Shown: positions 26,111 to 35,650, counted from the first letter of the stretch. The stretch is 64,000 nt of DNA from Chryseobacterium sp. (GCF_008831505.1 NZ_CP044507.1:2294001-2358000), one strand, 5' to 3'. Notes: a model not told the origin generated them from the sequence alone. Program-made: numbers and translations.

Positions 26111-27334
26111 AATTTTGTCTATTATCAACCGGGTGGCATCTGGCTGCCCGCTTACAAATTTGGCTGCATTCTCTCCCATTTCGCGGGCCATGGCAGGATT
26201 TTGAAGGAGTTTTATCAGGAAATCTGAGGCCTGCGTCTCATTTTCAAATGATTTTCCGCCATGTTTTTCCAGCAACTGATCGGCTTCGGGGTTTTTGGTG
26301 TATTTATTTCCGAAAAGCACGGGAATACCAAATGTAGCAGCTTCCAGAATATTATGAAGTCCCTTCGAATGGAACCCACCGCCCACCACGGCCACATCGG
26401 CATAGGAATACAGTTTTGAAAGGAGGCCGATGCAATCTATGATAAGTACATTCTGATTTTCCCGCAGGGGCTGTCCGGAAACTAATTCCGAATAAAGGAC
26501 TGCCTGTGGAAACAACTGCTGCAGAGTCCCCGTACGCGACAGGTCATGTGGCGCAATAATTATCTTGACATCGGGCTCATGATACGCGACGAGCAGCGCA
26601 ATCTGCTCTTCCGTTTCCCAGGAGGAACCCAGAACAATCAGACTCTTGTCCTCTTTAAACTGCTGCACAAAAGGCACAAAATTATCTCTGTCTCTAATTT
26701 GCTTCACCCTGTCGAAACGGGTATCTCCGGCAATGGATGAATTATTAAGCCGAATCGTCCTGGCTAATCCGTAGGATGTGGGTGTCTGATGAAAAAACCA
26801 GCTGACATTCCTTCGAAGCTGTTTCACGAACCAACCGCCGTAAGGCTGAAAGAAAACCTGACGTTCATAGAACAGGGCGGAAACCACATAAACCTTTACA
26901 TTGTTGCTTTTGAGGTGTGCCAGCAAATTATACCAGTACTCATACTTTACGGTAAAGAAAATTTCGGTATTAAAACCAGAAGTAAATTCCCCTATCCACC
27001 TCGGTGTGTCAAATGGAAGGTAGCAAACAGCATCGGCAATATTAGTTTTATGAATGACGTTATCGTATCCGGAGGGTGAAAAGAAGGTGATAAGGATTTT
27101 ATGCTCCGGAAAATTCGCCTTCAGTTTTTCCAGCACCGGAATGCCCTGTTCATATTCGCCCAGACTTGCGGCGTGCATCCAAATGACGCGGTCCTCCGGC
27201 GAGAAGGCTTCTTTTACAATATCACAGCTTTGCCTCCTGCCCGCCAGTCCTTTTTTCAGCTTGTAGCTGAAAAGCGCACCTACCTTCATAGCAAAGATCA
27301 TCAGCGAAATAAAAATATTGTAAAGAGACCTCAT
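26099..27334 (-). CDS. waaA: 3-deoxy-D-manno-octulosonic acid (Kdo) transferase
   Basis: Transfers Kdo from CMP-Kdo to lipid A at the inner membrane; a GT-B enzyme of family GT30. 411 residues: an N-terminal hydrophobic anchor (about 1-22), the acceptor-side WMHAASLGEYEQGIPVLEKL with the catalytic Glu, and donor-side VVGGGFHSKGLHNILEAATF with a following PVLFGNKYTKNP. Last gene of a four-gene minus-strand unit (O-methyltransferase, NlpC/P60 peptidase, DUF1648, waaA) with gaps of 12, 3 and 14 bases. Confidence 0.93.
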   Translation of the reverse strand: MRSLYNIFISLMIFAMKVGALFSYKLKKGLAGRRQSCDIVKEAFSPEDRVIWMHAASLGEYEQGIPVLEKLKANFPEHKILITFFSPSGYDNVIHKTNIADAVCYLPFDTPRWIGEFTSGFNTEIFFTVKYEYWYNLLAHLKSNNVKVYVVSALFYERQVFFQPYGGWFVKQLRRNVSWFFHQTPTSYGLARTIRLNNSSIAGDTRFDRVKQIRDRDNFVPFVQQFKEDKSLIVLGSSWETEEQIALLVAYHEPDVKIIIAPHDLSRTGTLQQLFPQAVLYSELVSGQPLRENQNVLIIDCIGLLSKLYSYADVAVVGGGFHSKGLHNILEAATFGIPVLFGNKYTKNPEADQLLEKHGGKSFENETQASDFLIKLLQNPAMAREMGENAAKFVSGQPDATRLIIDKILSE

Positions 27335-27348
27335 AGTTTCAGGCTTTG

Positions 27349-27813
27349 TTAATGCTTGACAGTTTCGTTTGCCTTCCCCAAATAAATAATCATCCCAATG
27401 ATGCCGACATACAGCAAGCCAATTATAATTCCGGGCGACATGGAAAACCGTGCAGTATTATCCAGCGCCACCTGTACTGTTTGATAGGACATCCATGCAA
27501 AAATAAGCAGAACCAAAGTACACAGGACAGAGATAAATTTTTGGATGGCATGGGTATTTTTTTTGAAATCTTCCGGAAGGTTAATTTTGGAAGGATTAAA
27601 ATAAACATAGGTGCAAACCCCAAAAAGCAGCGTGGCGATTCCGGCCCCCAGCCATATCATATAGCGGCTGCCAAAACCGTCAGGTGTTCCGTCGCCTGAA
27701 AAATGGACAGGGATGATTTCGGGAAGTTGGTTATAGTTTACAGCAGGGTAGATCCAGATAAAGACCAATAAGATAAGATTGACACCTGTTAAAAATTTTT
27801 GCAGCATATCCAC
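27349..27813 (-). CDS. DUF1648 membrane protein
   Basis: 154 residues with four hydrophobic helices. The DUF1648 signature is seen near residues 22-48 (YPAVNYNQLPEIIPVHFSGD, then the DGFGSRY stretch). Relatives include SdpI-type immunity proteins, but the domain alone does not prove such a role. Third in the waaA unit, 3 bases after the peptidase gene. Confidence 0.75.
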   Translation of the reverse strand: MDMLQKFLTGVNLILLVFIWIYPAVNYNQLPEIIPVHFSGDGTPDGFGSRYMIWLGAGIATLLFGVCTYVYFNPSKINLPEDFKKNTHAIQKFISVLCTLVLLIFAWMSYQTVQVALDNTARFSMSPGIIIGLLYVGIIGMIIYLGKANETVKH

Positions 27814-27816
27814 AAT

Positions 27817-28530
27817 TTACAGTAAACGTCTCACAAACCTAAGTCTGTGCGTATGTTTGTTTAAATCTACATTAAAGATACCGGAAGAATCCAGCAAATC
27901 GATCCTTACTTTACCGTATGCATGGATAATGCGCTGATCTTCAAGCATCATTCCTACATGTACAATATTTCCTTCTTCATCTTCAAAAAAAGCAAGGTCG
28001 CCCGGCAAACTTTCTTCAATAAAATCCAGAACGGTACCTTCTCCGGCCTGCTTGTGGGCATCGCGTGGCAGCAACAGCCCGTGTATCTTAAACACAATCT
28101 GCATGAAACCGCTGCAGTCTATGCCGAAAACACTCCTTCCACTCCATAGGTAGGGTGTATTCAGGAAAAGAATTGCGGTGCGGGCAATACTTTCATGGGT
28201 CGCCGGTATAACCTCCGCTGGGTGCGGTGACGCAATTTCGCTGCCCATTGAGATCATGACAGAGCCGCTTCCGGAAGGGACATAACCAAATAAATCAGTA
28301 AAAAAAGCAGTGGGCCGGGAAGAAAATTCTTCATCGGTAATGGCTGAGAGTTGGGTGTAATGAACAAATCCCTCATAACCGTCATAATCCATACGTACTT
28401 TCAGAAAATGACCTGCTGTTCCCAACACATCGGCACTTTCGCCAAAAAGCATCTGCGAGACCATTTCAGACCGGTGATTCGGCTCCCTGCGGAGCGGTGC
28501 TGCAGAAGTATTGCACACTGCCTTTCCCAT
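27817..28530 (-). CDS. NlpC/P60 (C40) family peptidase with SH3-like domain
   Basis: 237 residues. The N-terminal half (about 1-80) looks like a bacterial SH3 domain (SEMVSQMLFGESADVLGTAG). The C-terminal half is NlpC/P60: PYLWSGRSVFGIDCSGFMQ with nucleophile Cys139, then VHVGMML (His about 191) and IIHAYGK (His about 202). Such enzymes cut stem peptides of peptidoglycan, usually at D-Glu-diamino acid. No signal peptide is apparent, which suggests action on cytoplasmic muropeptides, as for dipeptidyl-peptidase VI types. Confidence 0.85.
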   Translation of the reverse strand: MGKAVCNTSAAPLRREPNHRSEMVSQMLFGESADVLGTAGHFLKVRMDYDGYEGFVHYTQLSAITDEEFSSRPTAFFTDLFGYVPSGSGSVMISMGSEIASPHPAEVIPATHESIARTAILFLNTPYLWSGRSVFGIDCSGFMQIVFKIHGLLLPRDAHKQAGEGTVLDFIEESLPGDLAFFEDEEGNIVHVGMMLEDQRIIHAYGKVRIDLLDSSGIFNVDLNKHTHRLRFVRRLL

Positions 28531-28542
28531 GTACGTTTGAAG

Positions 28543-29190
28543 TTACTTTTTCCTTATTAAATTAATACCGTCGCGCAAAGGTAAAATAAGATTCTCAAAA
28601 TCTCCGTCACGAGCCACCAAATCGTTAAGTTCGATAATCTGCTTTGTTGCTTGATCTGCAGGTTCGTCCGTCAAAACTTTACCATACCACAGCACATTAT
28701 CCAAAAGAACTACCGAGCCGGAGCGCAGTCTGGGCTTTATAAGGTTCCAGTAACTTACATAGTTTTCCTTATCAGCATCAATAAATACCAAGTCAAAAAC
28801 CTCATCAGTTTGCTGCAGAAATTCCAGAGCATCCTCAATTACAAAATTTATTTTTGCTGAATGCGGACTTTCCTGAAAGTATTTTCTGGGAATATAAGCC
28901 AGTTCCTCATTAACATCAAGCGTAGTAATCTTTCCGTCGGGAACAAGTCCTTCGGCCAGGCAAAGGGTGGCATATCCCGTGAAAGTACCTATTTCCAGGA
29001 TATTGCGCGGGCTCAGCATCTTTGAAATTATTGTAAGTAACCGTCCCTGCTGATAGCCGGAGAGCATATGTGGCTGTGTGGTCTTCTGATAGGTCTCGCG
29101 CCGTAATCTTTTCAGATGTTCAGGCTCCCGGGAAGCATTACTCTCCAGGTAGCGGTCCATTTCCGGACACTGTTCTTCAAAAAAACTCAT
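28543..29190 (-). CDS. Class I SAM-dependent O-methyltransferase
   Basis: 215 residues of the catechol/caffeoyl-CoA O-methyltransferase family (methyltransferase 3). Visible are the SAM-binding EIGTFTGYATLCLAEGL (motif I), the acidic FIDADKENYVSYW and LLDNVLWYGKV, which carry the metal ligands. Substrate unknown. First gene of the waaA unit. Confidence 0.87.
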   Translation of the reverse strand: MSFFEEQCPEMDRYLESNASREPEHLKRLRRETYQKTTQPHMLSGYQQGRLLTIISKMLSPRNILEIGTFTGYATLCLAEGLVPDGKITTLDVNEELAYIPRKYFQESPHSAKINFVIEDALEFLQQTDEVFDLVFIDADKENYVSYWNLIKPRLRSGSVVLLDNVLWYGKVLTDEPADQATKQIIELNDLVARDGDFENLILPLRDGINLIRKK

Positions 29191-29217
29191 ATAATTAAAC
29201 TTTGGAAAAATAAATAA

Positions 29218-29243
29218 ACAAAAAAATCCCGAATAAACGGGAT
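29218..29243 (-). terminator. Terminator of OmpA-like gene
   Basis: Stem ATCCCG/CGGGAT with loop AATAAA and a U tract on the minus strand (seven As on plus). Confidence 0.8.
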
Positions 29244-29263
29244 TTCAGAGGTGTAAAAAATAC

Positions 29264-30100
29264 TTAGTTCTTGACGGGAGCAATATCCATCAGCTTCATA
29301 AACTCATCCAGTTTAGGCATGATGATGATTTCTGTCCTGCGGTTCTCAGCTCTGCCGGAAACCGACATATTGGTCGCCTTTGGATTGTATTCGGAACGTC
29401 CGCCTGCCGTGATCCGGGAAGGATCAACACCAAACTGGTTTTGCAGCACACGTGCCATGGAGGTAGCTCTCAGCGCGGAAAGATCCCAGTTGTCTTTCGG
29501 AAGATTTGCCGAATTTAATGGAACATTATCCGTATTACCTTCAATCAGTACGGAATATTTATCATAGTCATTGATCACTTTTGCCACTTTACCCAGAACT
29601 TCCTGCGCAGACGGCTGAATATTATAATCGCCTGTCTTATAAAGCATCTTATCTGACAGTGAGATCATTACCACACCTTTCAGTACCTTAATTTCAACAT
29701 CCTTGTCCGATACATTATCCAAGGATCTTTTAAGTCTGTTGGAAAGTGCCATGTTCAGACTGTCGTTTTTGGCATTGGTAGAAATCAGACGCTTGATATA
29801 GGAATTGGACGCGTTGATTTCGCCAATCAGTTTGTCAATGTTTGCAGAGCCTTTGCCGGTATTGGAAAGACAGGCGTCCAGTGATGATTTAAGCGCATCG
29901 TTCTGACTCTTCAGAAGGTTGTTCTCACTGGCGAGTCCTGAATTTACAGACTTCAAATCCTGGATTTCACGCTGGCGGTCACCAATATTGGTGATGCACT
30001 GGTTGTAATTTTCATTTAAAGCATCAAACTGTTTCCTGCTCACACAGGACGTGATGGTAACAGCAACTGCCGCAGCCACAATCATTTTTCCTATTTTCAT
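29264..30100 (-). CDS. OmpA-family lipoprotein with coiled coil
   Basis: 278 residues from the ATG at 30100: lipobox TITSC (Cys19), a long coiled-coil region (about 25-140) and a C-terminal OmpA/MotB peptidoglycan-binding domain with VLIEGNTDNVPL, LSALRATSMARVL and GRAENRRTEI. It probably ties the outer membrane to peptidoglycan. An in-frame ATG at 30124 overlaps a TACTTTTG promoter box, so the shorter start is chosen. Divergent from tilS. Confidence 0.88.
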   Translation of the reverse strand: MKIGKMIVAAAVAVTITSCVSRKQFDALNENYNQCITNIGDRQREIQDLKSVNSGLASENNLLKSQNDALKSSLDACLSNTGKGSANIDKLIGEINASNSYIKRLISTNAKNDSLNMALSNRLKRSLDNVSDKDVEIKVLKGVVMISLSDKMLYKTGDYNIQPSAQEVLGKVAKVINDYDKYSVLIEGNTDNVPLNSANLPKDNWDLSALRATSMARVLQNQFGVDPSRITAGGRSEYNPKATNMSVSGRAENRRTEIIIMPKLDEFMKLMDIAPVKN

Positions 30101-30121
30101 AAGTAGTTGTTTTGTTAGTTT

Positions 30122-30129
30122 CAAAAGTA
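30122..30129 (-). promoter_or_regulatory. -7 box for OmpA-family gene
   Basis: TACTTTTG on the minus strand. It overlaps the alternative upstream ATG. Confidence 0.5.
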
Positions 30130-30154
30130 CCGCTTATCGTCCGAAGATAAAAAT

Positions 30155-30162
30155 TATCTTTG
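30155..30162 (+). promoter_or_regulatory. -7 box for tilS
   Basis: TATCTTTG, 17 bases before the GTG start. It rules out the 43-codon upstream extension of the tilS frame. Confidence 0.6.
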
Positions 30163-30179
30163 CTAAACATTTCTTAAAA

Positions 30180-31475
30180 GTGCTTACAATACAGACTTTT
30201 CAGGCCCAATTGGACCGTTTCGATGTCTCATTTTCGGAAGACCGCTTTCTTCTTGCAGTAAGCGGTGGCGCAGATTCCATGGTCCTGCTTCATCTCTTTC
30301 AGCAGACAGGCGTCAACTTTCAGGTGGCACATGTGAACTACCGGCTGAGAGGCAACGATTCGGATGCTGATGAAGAGTTGGTACGGAATTACTGTTCAGC
30401 GAAAAATATTAGATTTCACCTCTATACGGTTTCGGATAAAGATGAAAAACCTGAAGGCTCCGTACAGCTTTGGGCACGGGACCTTCGTTACCGTTTCTTC
30501 CGGCAAATTCAACAAAAGGAAAACCTTAACTATCTGGTCACCGCCCATCATCTGAATGACCAACTGGAAACCTTCCTCATCAACCTCTCCCGCGGCACCG
30601 GAATAAGGGGTCTGTGCGGAATCACGGAGTTTTCAGACGATATCCTTCGTCCACTGCTCCACTTTTCGAAAGAAGATATCTACCGTTTTGCCGGAGAAAA
30701 TAAGATTCCGTTCCGTGAAGACCGGTCAAATGCAAAAAATGACTATCTGCGGAATATGATAAGGAACGAAGTTATTTCAAAACTGACAGATGCGCGACCG
30801 GACTTTCTGGAAAACTTTGACAAAACCATCAGCTACCTTATTGAGGCTAATAATTTTGTTGATGACAAGATTGCTGAGATCGAGCGTGTTTTAATTCAGG
30901 TAAACTTTGGGGGATTCAGTATTGATAAACCCGGGCTTCAAAAAGAAAGTGATTTTGCTAAATTCGAAATCCTGCGAAAGTTTGGATTCTCAAACAAGAA
31001 CGAAATTTCAAAGATATTTTCAGCCGAAAAAGGCAAAGTATTCCGTTCTCCAACATACGAACTGACCGTGGACAGAGGAACGCTGGTACTGCAGGCCTTA
31101 CAGGAAACGAAGTCTACGAAGCCTCAAGAATTCATTCTGAATATCCAAGAAGACGAAATCATCCTTCCGGATACCTTCAAAATCACTCGACGGAACAGCA
31201 ATCGTCTCATGTGGCTTATTGACCGTGAGAAAGTGACCCTTCCGCTTAAACTACGGAAGAAGAAAAGCGGTGATGTGTTTTACCCGATCGGTATGATAGG
31301 CAAAAAGAAAATCAGCAAATTTTTTAAGGATGAAAAATTGCCTATTTTAGCCGCGCAGGAAATCTGGCTCCTTTGCGACTCCAGGGATGAAATACTGGGT
31401 GTGCTGCCTTTGCGTCAGGACAGGAGGTACGCCTCAGATGCGAAAACAAGCAGTATTATAACCTTAAAATTATAA
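30180..31475 (+). CDS. tilS: tRNA(Ile)-lysidine synthase
   Basis: Modifies C34 of the CAU-anticodon tRNA-Ile to lysidine so that it reads AUA. 431 residues from a GTG start. The PP-loop is LAVSGGADSMVLLHL (SGGADS, 28-33), followed by AHHLNDQLETFLINLSRGTG and a C-terminal TilS domain (LKLRKKKSGDVFYP). Followed 58 bases later by dsbD, possibly on the same transcript. Confidence 0.93.
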   Translation: MLTIQTFQAQLDRFDVSFSEDRFLLAVSGGADSMVLLHLFQQTGVNFQVAHVNYRLRGNDSDADEELVRNYCSAKNIRFHLYTVSDKDEKPEGSVQLWARDLRYRFFRQIQQKENLNYLVTAHHLNDQLETFLINLSRGTGIRGLCGITEFSDDILRPLLHFSKEDIYRFAGENKIPFREDRSNAKNDYLRNMIRNEVISKLTDARPDFLENFDKTISYLIEANNFVDDKIAEIERVLIQVNFGGFSIDKPGLQKESDFAKFEILRKFGFSNKNEISKIFSAEKGKVFRSPTYELTVDRGTLVLQALQETKSTKPQEFILNIQEDEIILPDTFKITRRNSNRLMWLIDREKVTLPLKLRKKKSGDVFYPIGMIGKKKISKFFKDEKLPILAAQEIWLLCDSRDEILGVLPLRQDRRYASDAKTSSIITLKL

Positions 31476-31533
31476 GGATACCTTTCATTTTCTGCCCAAA
31501 CCTATCCCCTAACTGATAAAAATATATTGGGTA

Positions 31534-33612
31534 ATGAAGTTGATCAAATTTCTGTTTTTCACTTTCCTGTTCATTTTCGGAACATTTTCCGCACAGATAA
31601 AAGATCCTGTAAAACTTAGCTACGAAGTTCTGCCGCTGGGCGATAATCTTTACGAGGCCGTAATTACAGCAAAAATGGAGAGCGGCTGGCATATTTACTC
31701 CAAAGACCTGCCTCCGGACAGCGGTATTCCCACAGAACTCATCATCTCCTCAGCCGAAGGAATAACTCTTGTAGGCGGAATTGTGGAAGTCGGCAAAAAG
31801 CATGATGAATTTTCCGAAGCTTTTGGAGCCCAAATTGTTTATTATTCCAATTCGGCGAAGTTCAAGCAGAAATTCAGGCTTAAAAATCCGGTGCAACCGG
31901 CAACCATCGCTGCAGAGTTCACCTATCAAACCTGCGACGACCGTGTTTGCCTGGCGCCCAACACTCTGGAATTTGCAAAAAAAGTAACTCCGGATGGAAA
32001 CGTGGCTGCGGCCGAGGTTCCGGTGATTGCTGCTGAACTGCCAAATGACAGTGCCAACATGACAACCGACACACTGGCAGCTACTGCAATCAGCCAGCCG
32101 GAAACCGGGACCTTAACCCAACTGGACCCTAATAAACTTAAAATAGAAAGCCTGGACTTTAACAACCCTCTTACAGATTGCGGTGAGGAGAAACAGGAAA
32201 AGAGTGAAAACTATCTCACATATCTCTTTCTGGGCTTTCTGGGAGGAATGATTGCCCTGCTTACACCCTGTGTTTTCCCGATGATTCCGCTTACAGTATC
32301 TTTTTTTACAAAAGGAAACAAGGACAGATCCAAAGGAGTAAGGGATGCCTTAATGTACGGTTTCTTCATCTTTGCCATTTTCACAGCTTTAAGTATTCCG
32401 TTTCATCTTATAGACGGAATCGCAGGAAATATCTTTAACCAGATTTCAACATCAATTTGGCTGAATCTTTTCTTTTTCGCCATCTTCATGTTCTTTGCGT
32501 TCAGTTTCTTTGGATATTTTGACATTACCCTACCCAGTGCGATAGCAAACCGCTCTTCACGTGCCGAAGAAGCCGGAGGCATGGTTGGTATCTTCTTTAT
32601 GGCGCTTACACTCGTAATCGTATCTTTCTCATGCACAGGACCCATCCTGGGATCCTTGCTGGGGAGTGCAGTTACGGGAGCCGCCAATGTTCCCATGCTG
32701 CTTACTTTCGCCCTGGCGGGGTTCGGACTGGCCTGGGCCATCGTTTTTGGCGTGCTGGCTCTGTTTCCGCAGGCATTGCAAAGTCTGCCAAAGTCTGGCG
32801 GCTGGATGAATACGGTAAAAGTCGTTCTGGGGTTTGTAGAACTGGCATTGGCACTTAAGTTCCTCTCTAAGGCCGACCTTGTTTCGAAAACCTTTATGCT
32901 GAAAAGGGAGCTCTTTATCGTTTTGTGGATCCTGATTACGATTGGGCTTGTTCTCTATCTGTTCGGAATTATCCGTTTCCCGCACGACGATAAAAAAGCT
33001 AAGATTTCAGCCGGCAGAAAAGTCTTCGGTGTATTAGGAATCGGCTTCCTTGTTTACCTGATCCAGGGACTTGTGCCGGCAGACAGACCAAAGCTGCAAA
33101 TGCTTTCAGGCATTTTGCCACCGCTTAATGTGAGTTATTTCCATGATGTGGAGGACGGTATCCTGGGCATGAAACCCGAACATGATTATTTTAAAGCCGT
33201 TGAGACCGCGCAAAAAGAGAACAAACCTATTTTATTGGATTTCACCGGGTATGGCTGCGAAAACTGCCGTAAAATGGAAGAATTTGTCTGGAGTGAGCCC
33301 GACATCCTGCCCATCCTTCAAAACGATGTGATACTGACTTCGCTTTATGTTGATGATAAGGAGGAACTGCCGGCAGACCAACAGACAAGGATTGACATGG
33401 GTAATGGCCAGGTGAAGCGGATTAAGACGATAGGCGACCGCTGGAGTATGTTCCAACAGATCAATTTCAACGATAATACACAGCCTGTTTATGTTCTAAT
33501 TACCCCGGACGGCAAAGTGATTAACGCACCGTTCAAAGGATACAACAGCGACAAGGAAGTCTTCAAGAAATTCCTGGAGTGCGGTATCGGTTACTATAAG
33601 AATTCAAAATAG
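31534..33612 (+). CDS. dsbD: Thiol:disulfide interchange protein DsbD
   Basis: Moves electrons from cytoplasmic thioredoxin across the inner membrane to periplasmic proteins. 692 residues in the full three-part plan: signal peptide ending FSAQ; N-terminal immunoglobulin-like domain with Cys134 and Cys139 (TCDDRVC); membrane domain of eight helices (about 225-515) with Cys246 in TPCVFPMIP and Cys367 in SFSCTGPILG; and a thioredoxin-like end with CENC (Cys575, Cys578). All six redox cysteines are present. Ends at a strong terminator. Confidence 0.93.
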   Translation: MKLIKFLFFTFLFIFGTFSAQIKDPVKLSYEVLPLGDNLYEAVITAKMESGWHIYSKDLPPDSGIPTELIISSAEGITLVGGIVEVGKKHDEFSEAFGAQIVYYSNSAKFKQKFRLKNPVQPATIAAEFTYQTCDDRVCLAPNTLEFAKKVTPDGNVAAAEVPVIAAELPNDSANMTTDTLAATAISQPETGTLTQLDPNKLKIESLDFNNPLTDCGEEKQEKSENYLTYLFLGFLGGMIALLTPCVFPMIPLTVSFFTKGNKDRSKGVRDALMYGFFIFAIFTALSIPFHLIDGIAGNIFNQISTSIWLNLFFFAIFMFFAFSFFGYFDITLPSAIANRSSRAEEAGGMVGIFFMALTLVIVSFSCTGPILGSLLGSAVTGAANVPMLLTFALAGFGLAWAIVFGVLALFPQALQSLPKSGGWMNTVKVVLGFVELALALKFLSKADLVSKTFMLKRELFIVLWILITIGLVLYLFGIIRFPHDDKKAKISAGRKVFGVLGIGFLVYLIQGLVPADRPKLQMLSGILPPLNVSYFHDVEDGILGMKPEHDYFKAVETAQKENKPILLDFTGYGCENCRKMEEFVWSEPDILPILQNDVILTSLYVDDKEELPADQQTRIDMGNGQVKRIKTIGDRWSMFQQINFNDNTQPVYVLITPDGKVINAPFKGYNSDKEVFKKFLECGIGYYKNSK

Positions 33613-33616
33613 ACAG

Positions 33617-33646
33617 AGTTCCGGCCTGCGGCCGGAACTTTTATTT
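33617..33646 (+). terminator. Terminator of dsbD
   Basis: Ten-base-pair stem AGTTCCGGCC/GGCCGGAACT with a three-base loop followed by TTTATTTTC. Confidence 0.88.
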
Positions 33647-33647
33647 T

Positions 33648-34010
33648 CTACTTCAGCGCTTCTTTCATTTGCGGAACATTTATTCCGTTGGTTACATTGT
33701 GAATTCCGTTTTCCTCCAGAATTTTAATTGCCTGGCCGCTGCGGTTTCCGCTTTTGCAAAAGACGATTACAGAAGGTTTACCGCGGAACTCATCCACCCG
33801 GCTTTGCACCTGATCCAGCGGGATGTTAATTGCACCGTCTATGCTTCCTTCTGCAAATTCTTCAGGGGTACGGACATCTACAAGCATAGCGCCTTGCCGA
33901 ACCTGTTCTTTAATACCAGTCGGTTGCGTCTTTACTTCCGCAGGTTTGGTGGTATTACACTGCAGGTTAAAGAACAGCAGACCAATAAAAAGGGACGATA
34001 TTATTTTCAT
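33648..34010 (-). CDS. Rhodanese-like domain lipoprotein
   Basis: 120 residues with signal sequence and lipobox FNLQC (Cys18), then a single rhodanese domain: MLVDVRTPEEFAEGSIDGAI and active-site loop VFCKSGNRSG (Cys85). Single-domain rhodaneses carry or transfer sulfane sulfur. Its envelope location and position next to a putative sulfate exporter gene (divergent, 119 bases apart) hint at a sulfur-related role, which is inference. Confidence 0.85.
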   Translation of the reverse strand: MKIISSLFIGLLFFNLQCNTTKPAEVKTQPTGIKEQVRQGAMLVDVRTPEEFAEGSIDGAINIPLDQVQSRVDEFRGKPSVIVFCKSGNRSGQAIKILEENGIHNVTNGINVPQMKEALK

Positions 34011-34102
34011 TACTTAAAATTTTTATACAGTTTCAGAAAAGATATAAAAGGTAAATGTAAGGCTTTGTAACCTATATTACACAAAGAGTGATTCTCTTTA
34101 AA

Positions 34103-34110
34103 TAACTTTG
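34103..34110 (+). promoter_or_regulatory. -7 box for YeiH-family gene
   Basis: TAACTTTG, 19 bases before the start. Confidence 0.5.
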
Positions 34111-34129
34111 CAGGAATCAGTAAAAGACT

Positions 34130-35056
34130 ATGGGTAAAAACAGGAATTTAGGGAAAGTTGTATTTTTTGTTCTCGCAGCCGTTTCTCTGCTTCCTTTCAC
34201 GTCGGCGCCCGTTGCTTTGCTGCTCGGTGTCTTCTTCATCAATATTTTTCAGACCAAAATAGAGCGATTGCCGGAATACACTAAAAAAGTGCTGCAATAC
34301 AGTATTGTGGGTCTCGGTTTCAGCATTAACCTGGGAATGGCCATAGAGGCCGGAAGCAAAGGTTTTCTGTTTTCTGTATTTACAATTATTCTGGTATTTG
34401 CGGCCGGCCTGCTCTTGGGAAAAATGCTGAATATTGACCGCAAAATCACCCAACTCATTTCCGCGGGCACTGCCATTTGTGGTGGCAGCGCCATTGCCGC
34501 CGTATCGCCAACAATCAATTCCACCAACAGCCAGAATTCAATAGCGCTGGGAATTGTTTTCCTGCTAAATGCTTTTGCATTACTCATCTTTCCCTATTTA
34601 GGGATGTATTTCGGACTCAGCCAGCAACAGTTCGGTATCTGGGCCGCAATAGCAATACACGACACAAGTTCGGTGGTTGGAGCAGCCAGTAAGTTTGGAG
34701 ACGAGGCGCTGCATATCGCAACCACGGTGAAACTGGCGCGCGCTTTATTCATCATTCCCGTAGTGATTCTGTTTTCAATTGTTTACAAAAAGGAAACAAA
34801 GGTCCGGTTCCCACTCTTTATTGCGTTCTTTATTTTGGCGATACTGTTAAATACCTATTTGCCTTTTCTGAAGAATATCACACCCTACATCGCGGAAATA
34901 TCGAAAGCAGGTCTTAAACTGGCCTTATTCCTTATAGGCACAGGGCTTTCAATTTTGAATTTGAAGTCGATTGGCCCAAAGCCATTTCTGCTGGCGATTT
35001 TGCTTTGGATTCTGATAAGTTCGGTATCACTTTTCGCAGTACTGAAATTTTTATAA
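34130..35056 (+). CDS. YeiH/UPF0324 family putative sulfate exporter
   Basis: 308 residues with about ten hydrophobic helices. Family signatures are seen in YSIVGLGFSINLGMA, SAGTAICGGSAIAAVSPTI and IHDTSSVVGAASKFGDEAL. The family is annotated as putative sulfate exporters mainly from context; direct evidence is limited. Single gene with its own promoter box. Confidence 0.87.
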   Translation: MGKNRNLGKVVFFVLAAVSLLPFTSAPVALLLGVFFINIFQTKIERLPEYTKKVLQYSIVGLGFSINLGMAIEAGSKGFLFSVFTIILVFAAGLLLGKMLNIDRKITQLISAGTAICGGSAIAAVSPTINSTNSQNSIALGIVFLLNAFALLIFPYLGMYFGLSQQQFGIWAAIAIHDTSSVVGAASKFGDEALHIATTVKLARALFIIPVVILFSIVYKKETKVRFPLFIAFFILAILLNTYLPFLKNITPYIAEISKAGLKLALFLIGTGLSILNLKSIGPKPFLLAILLWILISSVSLFAVLKFL

Positions 35057-35093
35057 AGTTACGACAGGTCGTCATTCAGCAGAAGCAATTGAT

Positions 35094-35101
35094 TAACTTT
35101 G
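35094..35101 (+). promoter_or_regulatory. -7 box for the lipoprotein gene at 35118
   Basis: TAACTTTG, 16 bases before the TTG start. Confidence 0.45.
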
Positions 35102-35117
35102 TTAAAACATTGAGACT

Positions 35118-35615
35118 TTGAAAAAACTGATACTGCTTCTTTCACTTTCCCTGATATCCTGCAATAAGAACATTGAAAAATACGAACAGAAAAAACTGGC
35201 CGATACCCTTCGCGTAATAGATTCTATAAACGCGGCGCGTACGGTTTACAATGACAGTATACGCGCGTTGAACAGCCAGAACAGATATCGCGACCTGACA
35301 GGCCGCCATAGATTTACGCACAGCGAAATTCCGGCTTCAGGAACAGTCCATTTTATCAAAAACGGACGTGACCAATATAAAGTGAGCGGCAAGGCTTCCT
35401 CCGGAAATGATTTTGTGGAAATAAACGGCGATTTAAAGGTGGTTACAATGCAGTATCTCAATTTTGAAGGTGTAATAAAACAAAAAATTAACGGAACAGC
35501 ATTCAGACGGACATCAAAAACCTCATTTAAAGATGAGAAAAAGGGACCGTACTGGAGACTGCAGAATAAAAAAGGCGGCGAAGGTTTTGTGGAGTATATA
35601 GACATCCATTTCTAA
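35118..35615 (+). CDS. Hypothetical lipoprotein
   Basis: 165 residues from a TTG start: MKKLILLLSLSLISCNK gives a lipobox with Cys15. A charged helical stretch (20-55) is followed by a basic, probably beta-rich domain (GRHRFTHSEIPASGTVHF; GPYWRLQNKKGGEGFVEYID). No family recognised. No in-frame ATG is available, so TTG is the only start that keeps the signal peptide. Confidence 0.65.
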   Translation: MKKLILLLSLSLISCNKNIEKYEQKKLADTLRVIDSINAARTVYNDSIRALNSQNRYRDLTGRHRFTHSEIPASGTVHFIKNGRDQYKVSGKASSGNDFVEINGDLKVVTMQYLNFEGVIKQKINGTAFRRTSKTSFKDEKKGPYWRLQNKKGGEGFVEYIDIHF

Positions 35616-35650
35616 TATACTGCACTTTAGTTTCTGTTGAAAAAATTTTA

